Below, piece by piece: positions 38,095-47,761 of a stretch of DNA of 64,000 nucleotides. Both the position numbers and the translations under genes were made by a program. How positions within the stretch are numbered: position 1 is the first letter of the stretch; each line of letters opens with the position of its first letter. The stretch comes from Eubacteriales bacterium (GTDB lineage: Bacteria > Bacillota > Clostridia > Lachnospirales > Lachnospiraceae): positions 1-64,000 of the forward strand of contig JAUNJF010000011.1 of assembly GCA_030533405.1 (NCBI GenBank). The letters are read 5' to 3'. The notes below the pieces were generated by a model. That model worked only from the letters and a program-made list of their open reading frames with translations, made no database searches and was not told where the DNA came from.

Positions 38095-38664
38095 TCATTC
38101 GCCTTTTAACTGTCCCACAACACGTTTAATGGACTCGTTAAATTCCTCTTCAGAAGAATTCTCAAAAACAATCAAATCCTTAATGTGTTCTGGTTTTGTA
38201 TAGTTACATCTTGCAACATACTCATCCCAATGTGCAAGTTTCCATGTATCGCGATCTGAGCCTCTCTTAATCATTCTCTCTTTACAAACTTCAACTCTTG
38301 TATGTGCCCATATCACAACAAGCTTTGTACCGATTTTTGCTAATTTTTCACTCAATTCTCTCATATAGTTCTTATCTCGAATCTCATCCGAGAATGGAGC
38401 ATTAATCAAAACTGTATCATTATATTCCAAAGCTTCCATCGCCAAGTCTAACACACAGTAATATTCATAATCACGAATTTCTCTTTGAAAGAAATCAGAA
38501 GAACGGTTGTACTCCTCGCCAGCCACTTTAAAAATCTGCTTTGATAATACAATTAATGTATCTTTATCCAAATATACACAATTCTTCAAAGCTTTTGCTA
38601 ATTGCTTTGATATATAAGTCTTTCCGCATGCTGGCGGTGATGTAACTAAAATTAACTGCTTCAT
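38095..38664 (-). CDS. P-loop NTPase / kinase-like protein
   Basis: A 189-residue protein with a Walker A-type SPPACGKTYIS at about residues 8-18, an INAPFSDEIRDK segment and VVIWAHTRVEVCKERMIKRGSDRD, a lid-like Arg-rich region. The layout resembles small metabolite kinases or zeta-toxin/AAA_33 proteins that phosphorylate a small substrate. The ATG at 38664 is chosen because the fold begins at once (MKQLILVTSPP); in-frame codons before it are within the leader. It has its own promoter and terminator. Substrate unknown; no antitoxin-like gene is next to it. Confidence 0.7.
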   Translation of the reverse strand: MKQLILVTSPPACGKTYISKQLAKALKNCVYLDKDTLIVLSKQIFKVAGEEYNRSSDFFQREIRDYEYYCVLDLAMEALEYNDTVLINAPFSDEIRDKNYMRELSEKLAKIGTKLVVIWAHTRVEVCKERMIKRGSDRDTWKLAHWDEYVARCNYTKPEHIKDLIVFENSSEEEFNESIKRVVGQLKGE

Positions 38665-38742
38665 GGTAAAACCTGCCTCCTCTATACCTCTTTGGTTCCA
38701 ATATCTTCTTTTGCACTCTTCTCCGTACAACAGTTAATCCCG

Positions 38743-38771
38743 ATTATAGCACACAAAAAAAATATTTACAA
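38743..38771 (-). promoter_or_regulatory. promoter of the P-loop kinase-like gene
   Basis: Reading leftward, TTGTAA (38766-38771) and TATAAT (38743-38748) are 17 bp apart, with an extended -10 (TGCTATAAT). It overlaps the terminator hairpin of sigG. Confidence 0.6.
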
Positions 38772-38797
38772 CGATTTTTTGTGTATTTTGTAATATT
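38754..38797 (-). terminator. probable terminator of sigG
   Basis: Reading leftward, AATATTACAA and TTGTAAATATT pair with one bulge around an A-rich loop and are followed by eight T. It begins 5 bp after the sigG stop. The stem is AU-rich, so it is weak to moderate. Confidence 0.5.
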
Positions 38798-38801
38798 TTA
38801 A

Positions 38802-39581
38802 TTAAAATTCCAGATAATTTTTCATGCACTTTAGTGCAGATTTTTCTAATCTGGAAACCTGTGCTTGTGAAATTGCTATTTCTTTCGCAACTTCCGTTTG
38901 TGTCTTGCCCTCAAAGAAACGCAATTTGATAATATGATATTCTCGATTTGTTAGTCGTTCCATCGCTTCCCGCAGGGAAATATCCTCAATCCAGTTCTCC
39001 TCCTTATTTTTCTTGTCACTCACCTGATCCATAATATATAAGGTATCTCCACCTTCCTGATATACAGGATCATATAATGAAATAGGTGTTGAAATTGCGT
39101 CCAATGCCATAACTACCATTTCTTTTTCAATCATGATTTCTTTTGCAACCTCATCAATTGTAGGTTCCCGATCCTCTTCCCGTAAAATACGTTCTCTCGC
39201 GTAAATTGCTTTATACGCAATATCTCGCAAAGACCTCGATACACGAATAGAATTATTATCTCTTAGATATCTTCTGCATTCCCCAATTATCATCGGAACA
39301 GCATAGGTTGAGAAACGAACATTCATACTCCGGTCAAAATTATCGATTGCCTTCATCAACCCTATACACCCAACTTGAAACAAATCATCTGAATTTTCTG
39401 TTGCTTTTGTAAAACGTTGTATGACGCTAAGAACCAATCTTAAGTTACCTTCTATTAGCTTTTCTCGCGCTTCACAATCTCCTGCCTCAATTCGAATGAA
39501 CAACTCTGTTTTTTCATCGTTTGTCAAAACTGGAAGTTTTGCTGTGTTCACACCACATATTACGACTTTATTCAGTGCCAT
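38802..39581 (-). CDS. sigG: RNA polymerase sporulation sigma factor SigG
   Basis: A 259-residue sigma-70 family protein. The N-terminus NKVVICGVNTAKLPVL is the SigG signature. Region 2 shows DDLFQVGCIGLMKAIDNFD and FSTYAVPMIIGECRRYLRD; region 4 ends TQTEVAKEIAISQAQVSRLEKSAL in two overlapping blocks. SigG directs late forespore genes, of which gpr and spoIIP in this window are expected targets. It follows sigE by 88 bp, the usual spoIIGA-sigE-sigG order. The gap may hold a forespore promoter, but I could not read a convincing one. Confidence 0.95.
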   Translation of the reverse strand: MALNKVVICGVNTAKLPVLTNDEKTELFIRIEAGDCEAREKLIEGNLRLVLSVIQRFTKATENSDDLFQVGCIGLMKAIDNFDRSMNVRFSTYAVPMIIGECRRYLRDNNSIRVSRSLRDIAYKAIYARERILREEDREPTIDEVAKEIMIEKEMVVMALDAISTPISLYDPVYQEGGDTLYIMDQVSDKKNKEENWIEDISLREAMERLTNREYHIIKLRFFEGKTQTEVAKEIAISQAQVSRLEKSALKCMKNYLEF

Positions 39582-39669
39582 TTCTGCTCCTCCTTCATCG
39601 CTCTCTAAATAAAGGATTCACATTTACTCTTAACTTTATACAGTTTCTCAAGCACCAATTATTGCTAAT

Positions 39670-40410
39670 TTATGAACCAATCCGAAGCATTTCTTTTTTG
39701 AGACGTTTCATAATTTTCTTTTCTAATCTGGAAATATAGGATTGTGAAATTCCCAATAAATCTGCAACCTCTTTCTGAGTCATCTCTTCTCCTTCCGGAT
39801 TGCTCAACCCAAATCGCATATCAATTATCATTTTTTCTCGTTCTGATAAAATGTTCATTGCTTTTTTTAACAATTCACGATCCACTTCATCTTCCATATT
39901 TCTATAAATAATGTCCTCCTCTGTTCCCAGTACATCAGAAAGTAATAATTCATTTCCATCCCAATCCACATTCAATGGTTCATCTATCGACACCTCCATT
40001 TTCGTTTTCGAGCTACGTCTTAAATACATTAGTATTTCATTCTCAATACACCGAGATGCATAGGTAGCCAATTTAATTTTTTTGTCAATTTTAAATGTAT
40101 TAATTGCCTTTATTAACCCTATCGTTCCTATCGAAATTAAATCTTCAACACCGACTCCTGTATTGTCAAATTTCTTCGCAATATATACTACCAGACGTAA
40201 ATTACGCTCAATCAATATACTTTTTACTTCTGTATCATCCATCGTACCCAACTGATTTAAAAGTTTCTGTTCCTCCTCTGCCTCTAATGGCGGTGGTAAA
40301 ATATCCGTTCCTCCAATATAATGAACTTCATTCTTCATCGGAAAAAACATATTGGTCATACTTTTTACCACCGAAAACTTTATTTTATTTTCACATACTA
40401 CATTTACCAT
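39670..40410 (-). CDS. sigE: RNA polymerase sporulation sigma factor SigE (pro-sigma-E)
   Basis: A 246-residue sigma factor with an N-terminal prosequence and the conserved [13 protein letters not shown] stretch near residues 31-43, where SpoIIGA cleaves. Region 2 ([19 protein letters not shown]) and region 4 ([20 protein letters not shown]) are intact. It controls early mother-cell genes. GGAGG is 5 bp before the ATG at 40410; a GTG four codons upstream overlaps that site and is rejected. It begins 18 bp after the spoIIGA stop, so the protease and its substrate are co-expressed. Confidence 0.95.
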   Translation of the reverse strand: MVNVVCENKIKFSVVKSMTNMFFPMKNEVHYIGGTDILPPPLEAEEEQKLLNQLGTMDDTEVKSILIERNLRLVVYIAKKFDNTGVGVEDLISIGTIGLIKAINTFKIDKKIKLATYASRCIENEILMYLRRSSKTKMEVSIDEPLNVDWDGNELLLSDVLGTEEDIIYRNMEDEVDRELLKKAMNILSEREKMIIDMRFGLSNPEGEEMTQKEVADLLGISQSYISRLEKKIMKRLKKEMLRIGS

Positions 40411-40428
40411 AGTAACCTCCACACATAA

Positions 40429-41286
40429 TTACGCTTCAAAATCAAAAAGCAGTGCCTGATACGCTTTATTTTCAAACAATTTTGGATCTACAACCGCAAC
40501 AGGTTGCCGTTCAAACACGCTCTGTTCTTCCATTACTTCTATTTTTTCTATATAAATACAAAGCAATTTCCCTGAAAAATTGCCAACGCTTTGATATGTA
40601 ATCTCATGAAAACCGTATTTCTTTTGTAGATCATAAAATAACGTGGATTCATAATTTAGATATCCATTTTTTTCATATGCATCCACAATTTTTAATGCTG
40701 CTTCTTCTAAGCATTTTGCTATAATTTCTTTACTTATAATTACAACAAATCGACCCGTCAATGGATCTTTTAACAAATTGCCTGTATCTACATAAGCTAC
40801 CGTCTTCTCTATTTTACCGTTATTTTCGACAATACAAGAAACCATATGTTTTCTATTACATTTACTTTTTTTTATATATAAAAGCAAAAACAAACAGCTT
40901 ACAGTACTCCCAATAAATAAAACCAGCCAGCCACAGATAGAGAGAACGGTCTGATTAGTTATCATTTTTGCATAATTCATAATACTACCTATTAGAAACA
41001 TAATTGTGGTGGAACAGAACCAACAATACACGCACTTTTCAACTCCGTACGCAATAATTGTGACTCCAAATGTAGTTCCCAATAGACACAACACGCCAGA
41101 CAATCCAGTTAATACACTCGGACTCCCCAACAAGAAAAGAAAAAGAATGGATTCCAACATTGCTGCCAAACATATCCGTAACACGTTTGCCTTGATACTA
41201 CAAAAATAAGATGTAATAATGAAAACAACAATGCCACTCAAGAAATTCACCAAAAAAAGAACATCCCAGTAAAACGTAATCCGCAT
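40429..41286 (-). CDS. spoIIGA: sigma-E processing peptidase SpoIIGA
   Basis: A 285-residue protein with about five N-terminal membrane helices and a cytoplasmic aspartic protease domain whose catalytic motif is AYVDTGNLLKDPLTG (near residue 166). It dimerises in the septal membrane and cleaves pro-sigma-E, encoded directly downstream, after a forespore signal. GGAG lies 8 bp before the ATG. A Spo0A-type promoter is visible upstream. Confidence 0.93.
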   Translation of the reverse strand: MRITFYWDVLFLVNFLSGIVVFIITSYFCSIKANVLRICLAAMLESILFLFLLGSPSVLTGLSGVLCLLGTTFGVTIIAYGVEKCVYCWFCSTTIMFLIGSIMNYAKMITNQTVLSICGWLVLFIGSTVSCLFLLLYIKKSKCNRKHMVSCIVENNGKIEKTVAYVDTGNLLKDPLTGRFVVIISKEIIAKCLEEAALKIVDAYEKNGYLNYESTLFYDLQKKYGFHEITYQSVGNFSGKLLCIYIEKIEVMEEQSVFERQPVAVVDPKLFENKAYQALLFDFEA

Positions 41287-41344
41287 ATCATCATCTCCTT
41301 TGGTTTCTTTTGTTGACCTTCACTCTCTTTTTGTTTTCTCCCTC

Positions 41345-41378
41345 ATTATAGAAGAAACGTCATACAAAAAATGTCGAA
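41345..41378 (-). promoter_or_regulatory. spoIIG promoter with Spo0A box and wide -10/-35 spacing
   Basis: A perfect TATAAT (41345-41350, reading leftward) has no -35 at 17 bp. A perfect Spo0A box TGTCGAA (41372-41378, plus-strand reading) lies 21 bp above it, where the -35 of the known spoIIG promoter also sits with abnormal spacing. The arrangement fits Spo0A~P-activated sigma-A transcription of spoIIGA-sigE. Confidence 0.7.
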
Positions 41379-41430
41379 TCAATACACACTTTTTCGCAGA
41401 ACAAAGCGTGCGTAGCACTTTTTTTACATC

Positions 41431-41466
41431 AAAAAAAGACCATCGTCAAACTGTACGATGGTCTTT
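41431..41466 (-). terminator. terminator of ftsZ
   Basis: AAAGACCATCGT and ACGATGGTCTTT form a 12-bp stem with an 8-nt loop, followed leftward by seven T. It separates the dcw cluster from the spoIIG operon and lies 13 bp after the ftsZ stop. Confidence 0.9.
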
Positions 41467-41478
41467 CTCTCATTCATT

Positions 41479-42864
41479 CTATCTTCTCTTTAAAAATTCT
41501 GGAATCTTAATACTTCCATCCGCTTCCTGTTTTGGAGCCTGTGGTCTAGCTGTTGTCACTGGTGCAACAGTCTGATTTGTGTTTGCTGCACTTCCCTGTG
41601 CACCACTTAAAAATGATGGCTTTGTAGCAGTCTTTGGCTGTGGTGTTGACATTGGTTGTCCACCATAACTTGGCACACCCTGTGTTGCACTATATGCCTG
41701 CTGTGTTGGCTGCTGCACTGGTCTACTAGTCATAGGCTGAACACCTGGTTGAACCTGTGGCTGCTGCATCTGTGGCTGTTGAACCTGTGTAGGTTGCTGA
41801 GCAACTGGCTGTACCTGTGGCTGAACCTCTGGCTGTGGAGCAACTGGTGTTGCTGGTTTCTGATAACTTGCAAATCCTGTTGTCTGTCCAAAGCTGCCAT
41901 ATGTATTCTTCTTTAATGCTGCTTCAATACCAGTAGCAATGATTGTAATGCTTACTTCATCACCTAATGTTTCATTATCAACAGTACCGAAGATAATATT
42001 CACATCCTCGCCTGCTGCTTCTGTCAAATAATTAACTGCATCGTATGCTTCAATCATACCAATATTACCAGCAAAATTGATAATGATATCTGTTGCACCT
42101 GATACAGTTGTCTCCAAAAGTGGTGATTCCATTGCCTGCTTAATTGCTTCAACGGCCTTGTCCTCTCCGCTTCCTCGACCAATACCGATATGTGCAATAC
42201 CCTTATCTCTCATAACTGACTGAATATCTGCAAAGTCCAAATTGATAATACCAGGGCTCTGAATCAAATCTGTTACACCCTGTACACCCTGCTGTAATAC
42301 TTCATCAGCCTTCTTTAATGCATCTGGAATCGTAGTTCTCTTATCACAAATCTGTAATAACTTATCATTTGGAACCACAATCAATGTATCAACATTCTCT
42401 TTCAAACGATCAATTCCAGCCATTGCATTGTTCATACGTGGCTTACCTTCGAATGAAAATGGCTTTGTTACGACACCAACAGTAAGAATTCCAAGACTTC
42501 TTGAAATCTCTGCAACAACAGGAGCAGCACCTGTTCCTGTTCCACCACCCATACCGCATGTTACAAATACCATATCTGCATCTTTTACAAGCTCTGTAAT
42601 CTCTTCTCTGTTCTCTTCAATTGCGCCTGCACCTACCTCAGGCTTTGCACCAGCACCTAATCCCTTTGTTAACTTCTCACCAATCTGAATCTTTGTTGGT
42701 GCCTTTGAAGTAGCCAACACCTGTTTATCTGTATTAATTGCAACGAGATCTACACCATTAATGTTCTCGTCAACCATTCTATTTACTGCATTATTACCTG
42801 CACCACCTACACCGATAACTAAAATCTTTGCAGGTCCCTTTTCTTCACCTAATATTTCAATCAA
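41479..42864 (-). CDS. ftsZ: cell division protein FtsZ
   Basis: A 461-residue tubulin homologue. [13 protein letters not shown] binds GTP, GGGTGTG (about 106-112) is the tubulin signature, and NLDFADI and the T7 loop follow. After residue about 330 comes a disordered linker of about 110 residues rich in Gln, Pro and Val, then the conserved C-terminal peptide KIPEFLKRR that binds FtsA/SepF. The linker is longer than the usual 50. The start is TTG, 8 bp after GGAGG. It forms the division Z-ring. A 134-bp gap to divIB allows a separate promoter, though none was clear. Confidence 0.97.
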   Translation of the reverse strand: MIEILGEEKGPAKILVIGVGGAGNNAVNRMVDENINGVDLVAINTDKQVLATSKAPTKIQIGEKLTKGLGAGAKPEVGAGAIEENREEITELVKDADMVFVTCGMGGGTGTGAAPVVAEISRSLGILTVGVVTKPFSFEGKPRMNNAMAGIDRLKENVDTLIVVPNDKLLQICDKRTTIPDALKKADEVLQQGVQGVTDLIQSPGIINLDFADIQSVMRDKGIAHIGIGRGSGEDKAVEAIKQAMESPLLETTVSGATDIIINFAGNIGMIEAYDAVNYLTEAAGEDVNIIFGTVDNETLGDEVSITIIATGIEAALKKNTYGSFGQTTGFASYQKPATPVAPQPEVQPQVQPVAQQPTQVQQPQMQQPQVQPGVQPMTSRPVQQPTQQAYSATQGVPSYGGQPMSTPQPKTATKPSFLSGAQGSAANTNQTVAPVTTARPQAPKQEADGSIKIPEFLKRR

Positions 42865-42998
42865 GGTTATATCCTCCTATTCATTATTCTCTTCATATAG
42901 TAACCAATATAAATCCACCAAATATATGTATATGTGATTCACTTTGTTTCCTTCTCAATAAACATACATATACATAATACTTGTTTTTATCAAAATAA

Positions 42999-43802
42999 TC
43001 AACCCTTAATTAACATAATATTGTGTTTTTTCATTAATTCTTCATTATTTTTCTTTCCGCTCTCTTTCTTGAAAGAAGCTTTTTTACTCGCAGGATCAAA
43101 ATCTCTCAAATTCAAGGTTCCTTTTTGTCCTTTTAAGCCATCCAACATCTGATTCAAATCAACCAACTGTTCCTCTAACTTACTTCCGTCCCCTAATTCC
43201 ACCTTAATATTTTCATACCCTAACACAATATCTCCATCCGATGTAAATTTGATTGAATCAATACTCAACTTATACTTTTCAATCAATTGCGTTAACTTTA
43301 ATATCAAACGGAACCGTTTTTCATCATCAATCGGTAATTTTTCATATAATTCCATACTTGTAAAGCTCATACCAGTAATACATGGTGTATCAGATAGCTT
43401 TGTCAATGAAATCTCCAGCACATAACCATCCTGATCAAAATATACATAACGATCCATATATTCGATACACCCCGCCATCGCTTTCTCATATACTGTGACA
43501 TTAATCTTATTTGCCCCAAGAATTTCCACATCTAGCTTTGCAATAAACGGAATATCCTTTATTGGTCGCATTTTGTTCTTAAGCATCAATAAGACCGTGT
43601 TGTCTACATATCCTTTTTCAAGAACAAAATCCTTAATCTGATCCTTTGTATAATGTTTATTTCCCGTCACTTCAATCTCTTGGATATGAAAACATGTAAG
43701 CAACACAATGCATCCAACTACAAGCACAAAAAATAAAACACCAACTACCAATCCATGATTCTTTTTCTTAAATTTAATAACATTATCCTGCCGTTCGCTC
43801 AT
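42999..43802 (-). CDS. divIB: cell division protein DivIB/FtsQ
   Basis: A 267-residue bitopic protein: short basic cytoplasmic tail, helix at about residues 17-39, then a POTRA domain (IQEIEVTGNKHYTKDQI), a FtsQ beta domain, and a Lys-rich tail. It works with DivIC and FtsL at the septum to control the FtsW-PBP synthase. It follows murA by 8 bp. The order murA-divIB-ftsZ differs from the classical ftsQ-ftsA-ftsZ, and no ftsA is present here. Confidence 0.88.
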   Translation of the reverse strand: MSERQDNVIKFKKKNHGLVVGVLFFVLVVGCIVLLTCFHIQEIEVTGNKHYTKDQIKDFVLEKGYVDNTVLLMLKNKMRPIKDIPFIAKLDVEILGANKINVTVYEKAMAGCIEYMDRYVYFDQDGYVLEISLTKLSDTPCITGMSFTSMELYEKLPIDDEKRFRLILKLTQLIEKYKLSIDSIKFTSDGDIVLGYENIKVELGDGSKLEEQLVDLNQMLDGLKGQKGTLNLRDFDPASKKASFKKESGKKNNEELMKKHNIMLIKG

Positions 43803-43810
43803 AAAACACC

Positions 43811-45076
43811 TTATACATAGGATATATCAGCGCCAACCTTTCGTAAATCGCCGACTATATCCTCATATCCTCTCTCTATATGAGATATATCCGTTATCGT
43901 CGTATATCCCTTACTCATTAATCCAGCCACAACCAACGCAGCTCCCTGCCGCAAATCGGTAGCTCGAACCGTATGACCTGTAAGTGAATTTCCACCTTCA
44001 ATCTTAGCCTCTCGACCATTCACTCGAATGCTTGCACCTAATTGATTTAAATCCTGTGCAATCCCCAATCTTTTTTCAAAAACATGTTCCATCAGACTAC
44101 TGTCTTTTTCAGACTTTGTCAATACCGTCATCAACACAGGTTGCAAATCTGTTGGAAAAGCAGGAAAACCACCTGTTTCAAAATTGCCATTTCCCACAAC
44201 ACCATCGGATTCTATGCACAACATTTGTTCCATTCGTACAATATTTGCGCCCAACTGATTTGCGACCTGTAAGATTGTTTTCAGGCTTTCTATATCATCA
44301 ATTTGTTTCAAATAAATACGGCTCGAAATACAGGTTGCCATCAAAATATACGTGCCTGCAACAATCCGATCATATACATTTTGATAATCATGACACGACA
44401 CACTACTACTCCCTTTAATCGTTAAAACATCTGTTCCAACGCCTTCGATGATAACACCCATGTGTTTTAAATGCTTACACAATTCCACCACTTCGGGTTC
44501 CCTTGCTACGCCACGTAAGACAGTTCTCCCCTTTGCTCCAACTGCAGCCATAATCAAATTCTGCGTTGCACCCACGCTCGGAAAATGAAGGGTGTAATCT
44601 GTCCCCTGTAAATAATATGTCTCACAGCACAAAATATCATGATGCAATTTTACGTCCACATTCATTCTCATAAAGCCTTCCAGATGAATGTCAATCGGTC
44701 GCAATCCAATTGCACACCCACCAGGCATACCAATTTGTGCACGTTGCCATTTTGCCAACATCGGTCCCAACAACAACACCGATGAACGCAACTTACCTGT
44801 CAACTCCGCTGGCAACATTGCATACGTCGCCTGACGTGTATCAATCTCTAATGTATGATTCTTATAATATGTTTTGACATGAAGACATTTCAACAACTGA
44901 CACATCACATGCACATCTTCAATATCCGGGCAATTCGTAATCACCATGCTACCACTTGCAAGCAATGATGATGCCATAATCGGCAATACAGTATTCTTAG
45001 AACCCTGTATCTCTATTGTGCCCTTTAACTTTGATGTCTCCTTCACACTAATTGCCTTCAAACATCCCACACCCAT
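43811..45076 (-). CDS. murA: UDP-N-acetylglucosamine 1-carboxyvinyltransferase
   Basis: A 421-residue EPSP-synthase-fold enzyme. GSKNTVLPIMASSLL (Lys27, Asn28) and the catalytic-loop MPGGCAIGLRPIDIH with Cys121 are present, followed by RIVAGTYILM and TFPTDLQP-type motif FPTDLQP. It makes the first committed precursor of peptidoglycan and is the target of fosfomycin, which alkylates the Cys seen here. The ATG at 45076 has a poor ribosome binding site; a TTG six codons in is possible. Placing murA within the dcw run between ftsW and divIB is seen in Clostridia. Confidence 0.95.
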   Translation of the reverse strand: MGVGCLKAISVKETSKLKGTIEIQGSKNTVLPIMASSLLASGSMVITNCPDIEDVHVMCQLLKCLHVKTYYKNHTLEIDTRQATYAMLPAELTGKLRSSVLLLGPMLAKWQRAQIGMPGGCAIGLRPIDIHLEGFMRMNVDVKLHHDILCCETYYLQGTDYTLHFPSVGATQNLIMAAVGAKGRTVLRGVAREPEVVELCKHLKHMGVIIEGVGTDVLTIKGSSSVSCHDYQNVYDRIVAGTYILMATCISSRIYLKQIDDIESLKTILQVANQLGANIVRMEQMLCIESDGVVGNGNFETGGFPAFPTDLQPVLMTVLTKSEKDSSLMEHVFEKRLGIAQDLNQLGASIRVNGREAKIEGGNSLTGHTVRATDLRQGAALVVAGLMSKGYTTITDISHIERGYEDIVGDLRKVGADISYV

Positions 45077-45124
45077 TTCTTACCATATATATTAATATAT
45101 GTTTTGAAATGAAAGATGTGCTAT

Positions 45125-46282
45125 CTAGTATTCTTTTGCCATTCGGATCTGTCCAGCAACTGAAAGAACCAAACCCATCTCTGCCAAAAGGAAAAAGATG
45201 GCAGTTCCTCCATAACTAATAAATGGAAGTGGAACACCTGTTGGCGGCATCGAATTCGTTACTACCGCAATATTCAACATCGACTGTATTGCAATATGTG
45301 TAATGACGCCAATCACAATCAATGCACCATATAAATCCGGTGCACTCATAGCGATTACCATACAACGCCATATCAAAAGAGCAAAAATCGCAATCACACA
45401 GGCTGCCCCAAATAATCCCAGTTCCTCACAAATAATTGAAAAAATGTAGTCATTATGAGATTCCGGAAGAAAATCTAACTTTTGAATACTTTGTCCTAAT
45501 CCTTTTCCAAAGATTCCACCAGATCCTACCGCATATAACGCCTGCAAGGTCTGATAACCATTGGTACTCACATAATCCTCTGGATGCAACCACACTTTAA
45601 TTCGATCTAATCGATAAGAAGCAATCATCAGGAAAAATGCCAAAATTGCAGCGACACCCAATCCCATAACTAAAAACTGTTTAATTTTCGGACTTGTAAC
45701 AAATACAATCATCATTACAATTGCCGCACAAATAATACCAGTACTTAAATTCTCCGTCGCAATTAATGCCACAGCCAAAATCGGCGCCCAGATTACTTTA
45801 ATCATCACTTTGATATTACCAATTCTTGCCGCATGTATCGTCGACATATGCGCCGTAAATAAAATAATTGCAATCTTTGCAACCTCTGAAGGCTGAAATG
45901 TTATGCCTCCAATTTGCAGCCATCTGGTTGCACCATGCGAAGAAGCACCTGCAACCAATACCAAGCCCAAAAGACCAACAGTCACAATCATCGCGAGTGC
46001 TGAAAACTTCTTCCAGACATGATAGTCTATTTTGGATATTCCTAACATTGCAACAATTCCTGCCAAGGCAAAAACACCCTGTCGTTTTAAATAGTAAGCC
46101 GCATCGCCCATCTTTAATTCTGCTGTATATGAACTGGTACTATATACCATAACGAGACCAAACGCCACAAGAAATAAAACGATAAACAATAACGTAAAAT
46201 CAAAATATCCATTTACAAATAATGCTCCGAGCCCGCTTTTTCTTTTCCGACGACCAGATCGCTTAGCTCTTCTTCTTGCCAT
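45125..46282 (-). CDS. ftsW: SEDS peptidoglycan polymerase FtsW
   Basis: A 385-residue SEDS protein with ten hydrophobic helices. A basic N-terminal tail (ARRRAKRSGRRKRKSG) is followed by LVMVYSTSSY, then the long outer loop with QKLDFLPESHNDYIFSII, and near the end SMPPTGVPLPFISYGGT. It polymerises lipid II into septal glycan with a class B PBP. Context between murD and murA in the dcw cluster favours FtsW over RodA or SpoVE, though SpoVE is possible in a sporulating Clostridia. It begins 3 bp after the murD stop. Confidence 0.9.
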   Translation of the reverse strand: MARRRAKRSGRRKRKSGLGALFVNGYFDFTLLFIVLFLVAFGLVMVYSTSSYTAELKMGDAAYYLKRQGVFALAGIVAMLGISKIDYHVWKKFSALAMIVTVGLLGLVLVAGASSHGATRWLQIGGITFQPSEVAKIAIILFTAHMSTIHAARIGNIKVMIKVIWAPILAVALIATENLSTGIICAAIVMMIVFVTSPKIKQFLVMGLGVAAILAFFLMIASYRLDRIKVWLHPEDYVSTNGYQTLQALYAVGSGGIFGKGLGQSIQKLDFLPESHNDYIFSIICEELGLFGAACVIAIFALLIWRCMVIAMSAPDLYGALIVIGVITHIAIQSMLNIAVVTNSMPPTGVPLPFISYGGTAIFFLLAEMGLVLSVAGQIRMAKEY

Positions 46283-46285
46283 ATA

Positions 46286-47650
46286 CTACGCTCCTAACTC
46301 ATTTACATACTCTTTAAACATATCTCCACGCTGTTCGTAATTATCAAACATGCCCCAGCTTGCACATGCTGGCGATAATAAAACAGCGTCTCCTGGCTGT
46401 GCAAATTCTGCACACATTGTGACAGCCTCTTTTAAGTCATTTGCAAACACAACATCATAAAAATCATATTTACTTGCTGTATCAGCTATCTGTTTTGCTG
46501 TCTGCCCCAACAATACGAGTTTTTTCACTTTTCCATCAAACGCCTGTATCCACTCATCAAACGGAACACCCTTGTCATATCCGCCACCAATCAATACCGT
46601 TTTGCGGTTCATCGCCTGAATTCCCTTTATTGCAGCATCTGGATTCGTTCCCTTGGAATCGTTATAATATGTAACACCATTTACTTCTTTTACAAACTCA
46701 ATACGGTGTGCAACACCCTTAAATGTTTTCAGGGTTTCTCTGATGGTATCTAACGGAATTCCCATATAGTACGCAACACCAACTCCCGCCATATAATTTT
46801 CCAAATTATGACCACCTAATAAAATCAATTCTTCCTTTGAAATTACAGATATCTCTTCTCCATGTTCACGAATCACAATACAGTCATCCTTCATGCAGAT
46901 ACCTTCTTCTAAATCATGCAAACGACTAAAATATACTACTTTAGCCTGCACACGTTTGTCATTCGCCATCTCTTTTGTAATGGCATCATCATAATTTAAT
47001 ATCAAATAGTCATCCGCCGTCTGATTCTTACACACATCCAATTTAACGGACGCATAGTTTTCCATTGTATAGTGACGATTCAAATGATCAGGCGTTACAT
47101 TTAACACCGCACTGACATGTGGATGAAAATCAACAATCGTCTCCAATTGGAAAGATGAAACCTCTGCGACTGTATAAGACTCTTCTTTCATCTGAAGTGC
47201 TACTTCTGTGTAAGGAATTCCAATATTACCCACTGTAAAATTGCTTTCTGTATAATTAGCAAAAATCTCTCCTACCAACGATGTTGTAGTTGTTTTTCCA
47301 TTCGTTCCAGTTATCGCAGCTAGATGACCCGCACCTGCCTGATAAGCAAGTTCTATTTCACTCCAAATTGGAATGCCAGCCTCTCTTACCTGATTTGCAA
47401 GCGCACAATCTACTGGAATTCCCGGACTAATCACCATCATATCTATTTGTTCCAAAACAGACTGTTCCAAATGAGCCAAGGCCAATTTTACCGACTGTTT
47501 GTCATCAAATTGAGCCAAAAAGCCTGCCTGATCTAAATCTTTATTATCATCATAAAATAAAACAGTTGCACCTTTTGACAACAACAATTTTCCTGCATTG
47601 ATACCACTTTTACCTGTTCCTGCAATTAATACATTCTTTTGAAAATCCAT
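46286..47650 (-). CDS. murD: UDP-N-acetylmuramoyl-L-alanine:D-glutamate ligase
   Basis: A 454-residue Mur ligase. The N-terminal GTGKSGINAGKLL is Rossmann-like, ITGTNGKTTTTSLVGEIF near residue 110 binds ATP, and NVTPDHLNRH and YYNDSKGTNPDA are family motifs. It adds D-glutamate to UDP-MurNAc-L-Ala. GGAGG is 5 bp before the ATG at 47650; an ATG four codons earlier overlaps that site. mraY, which often precedes murD, is missing: only 111 bp separates it from the upstream PBP. Confidence 0.96.
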   Translation of the reverse strand: MDFQKNVLIAGTGKSGINAGKLLLSKGATVLFYDDNKDLDQAGFLAQFDDKQSVKLALAHLEQSVLEQIDMMVISPGIPVDCALANQVREAGIPIWSEIELAYQAGAGHLAAITGTNGKTTTTSLVGEIFANYTESNFTVGNIGIPYTEVALQMKEESYTVAEVSSFQLETIVDFHPHVSAVLNVTPDHLNRHYTMENYASVKLDVCKNQTADDYLILNYDDAITKEMANDKRVQAKVVYFSRLHDLEEGICMKDDCIVIREHGEEISVISKEELILLGGHNLENYMAGVGVAYYMGIPLDTIRETLKTFKGVAHRIEFVKEVNGVTYYNDSKGTNPDAAIKGIQAMNRKTVLIGGGYDKGVPFDEWIQAFDGKVKKLVLLGQTAKQIADTASKYDFYDVVFANDLKEAVTMCAEFAQPGDAVLLSPACASWGMFDNYEQRGDMFKEYVNELGA

Positions 47651-47761
47651 ATTATCCTCCATTAAGAGTTCTTTTCTGTATCCAACACAAAATCTTGTGC
47701 CTATAAATACACATACTCTATTTTAGTATAAGACTTTTTCCTATATTTATCAACCTTATTT

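Noticed and set aside
39582..39669. Forespore sigma promoter before sigG
   Set aside because: A GTATA is present but no matching -10 at a proper distance, so I did not call it.
41656..41916. Trp/Leu-rich 86-codon plus-strand frame
   Set aside because: It mirrors the Gln/Pro repeats of the FtsZ linker; composition is an artefact of the complement.
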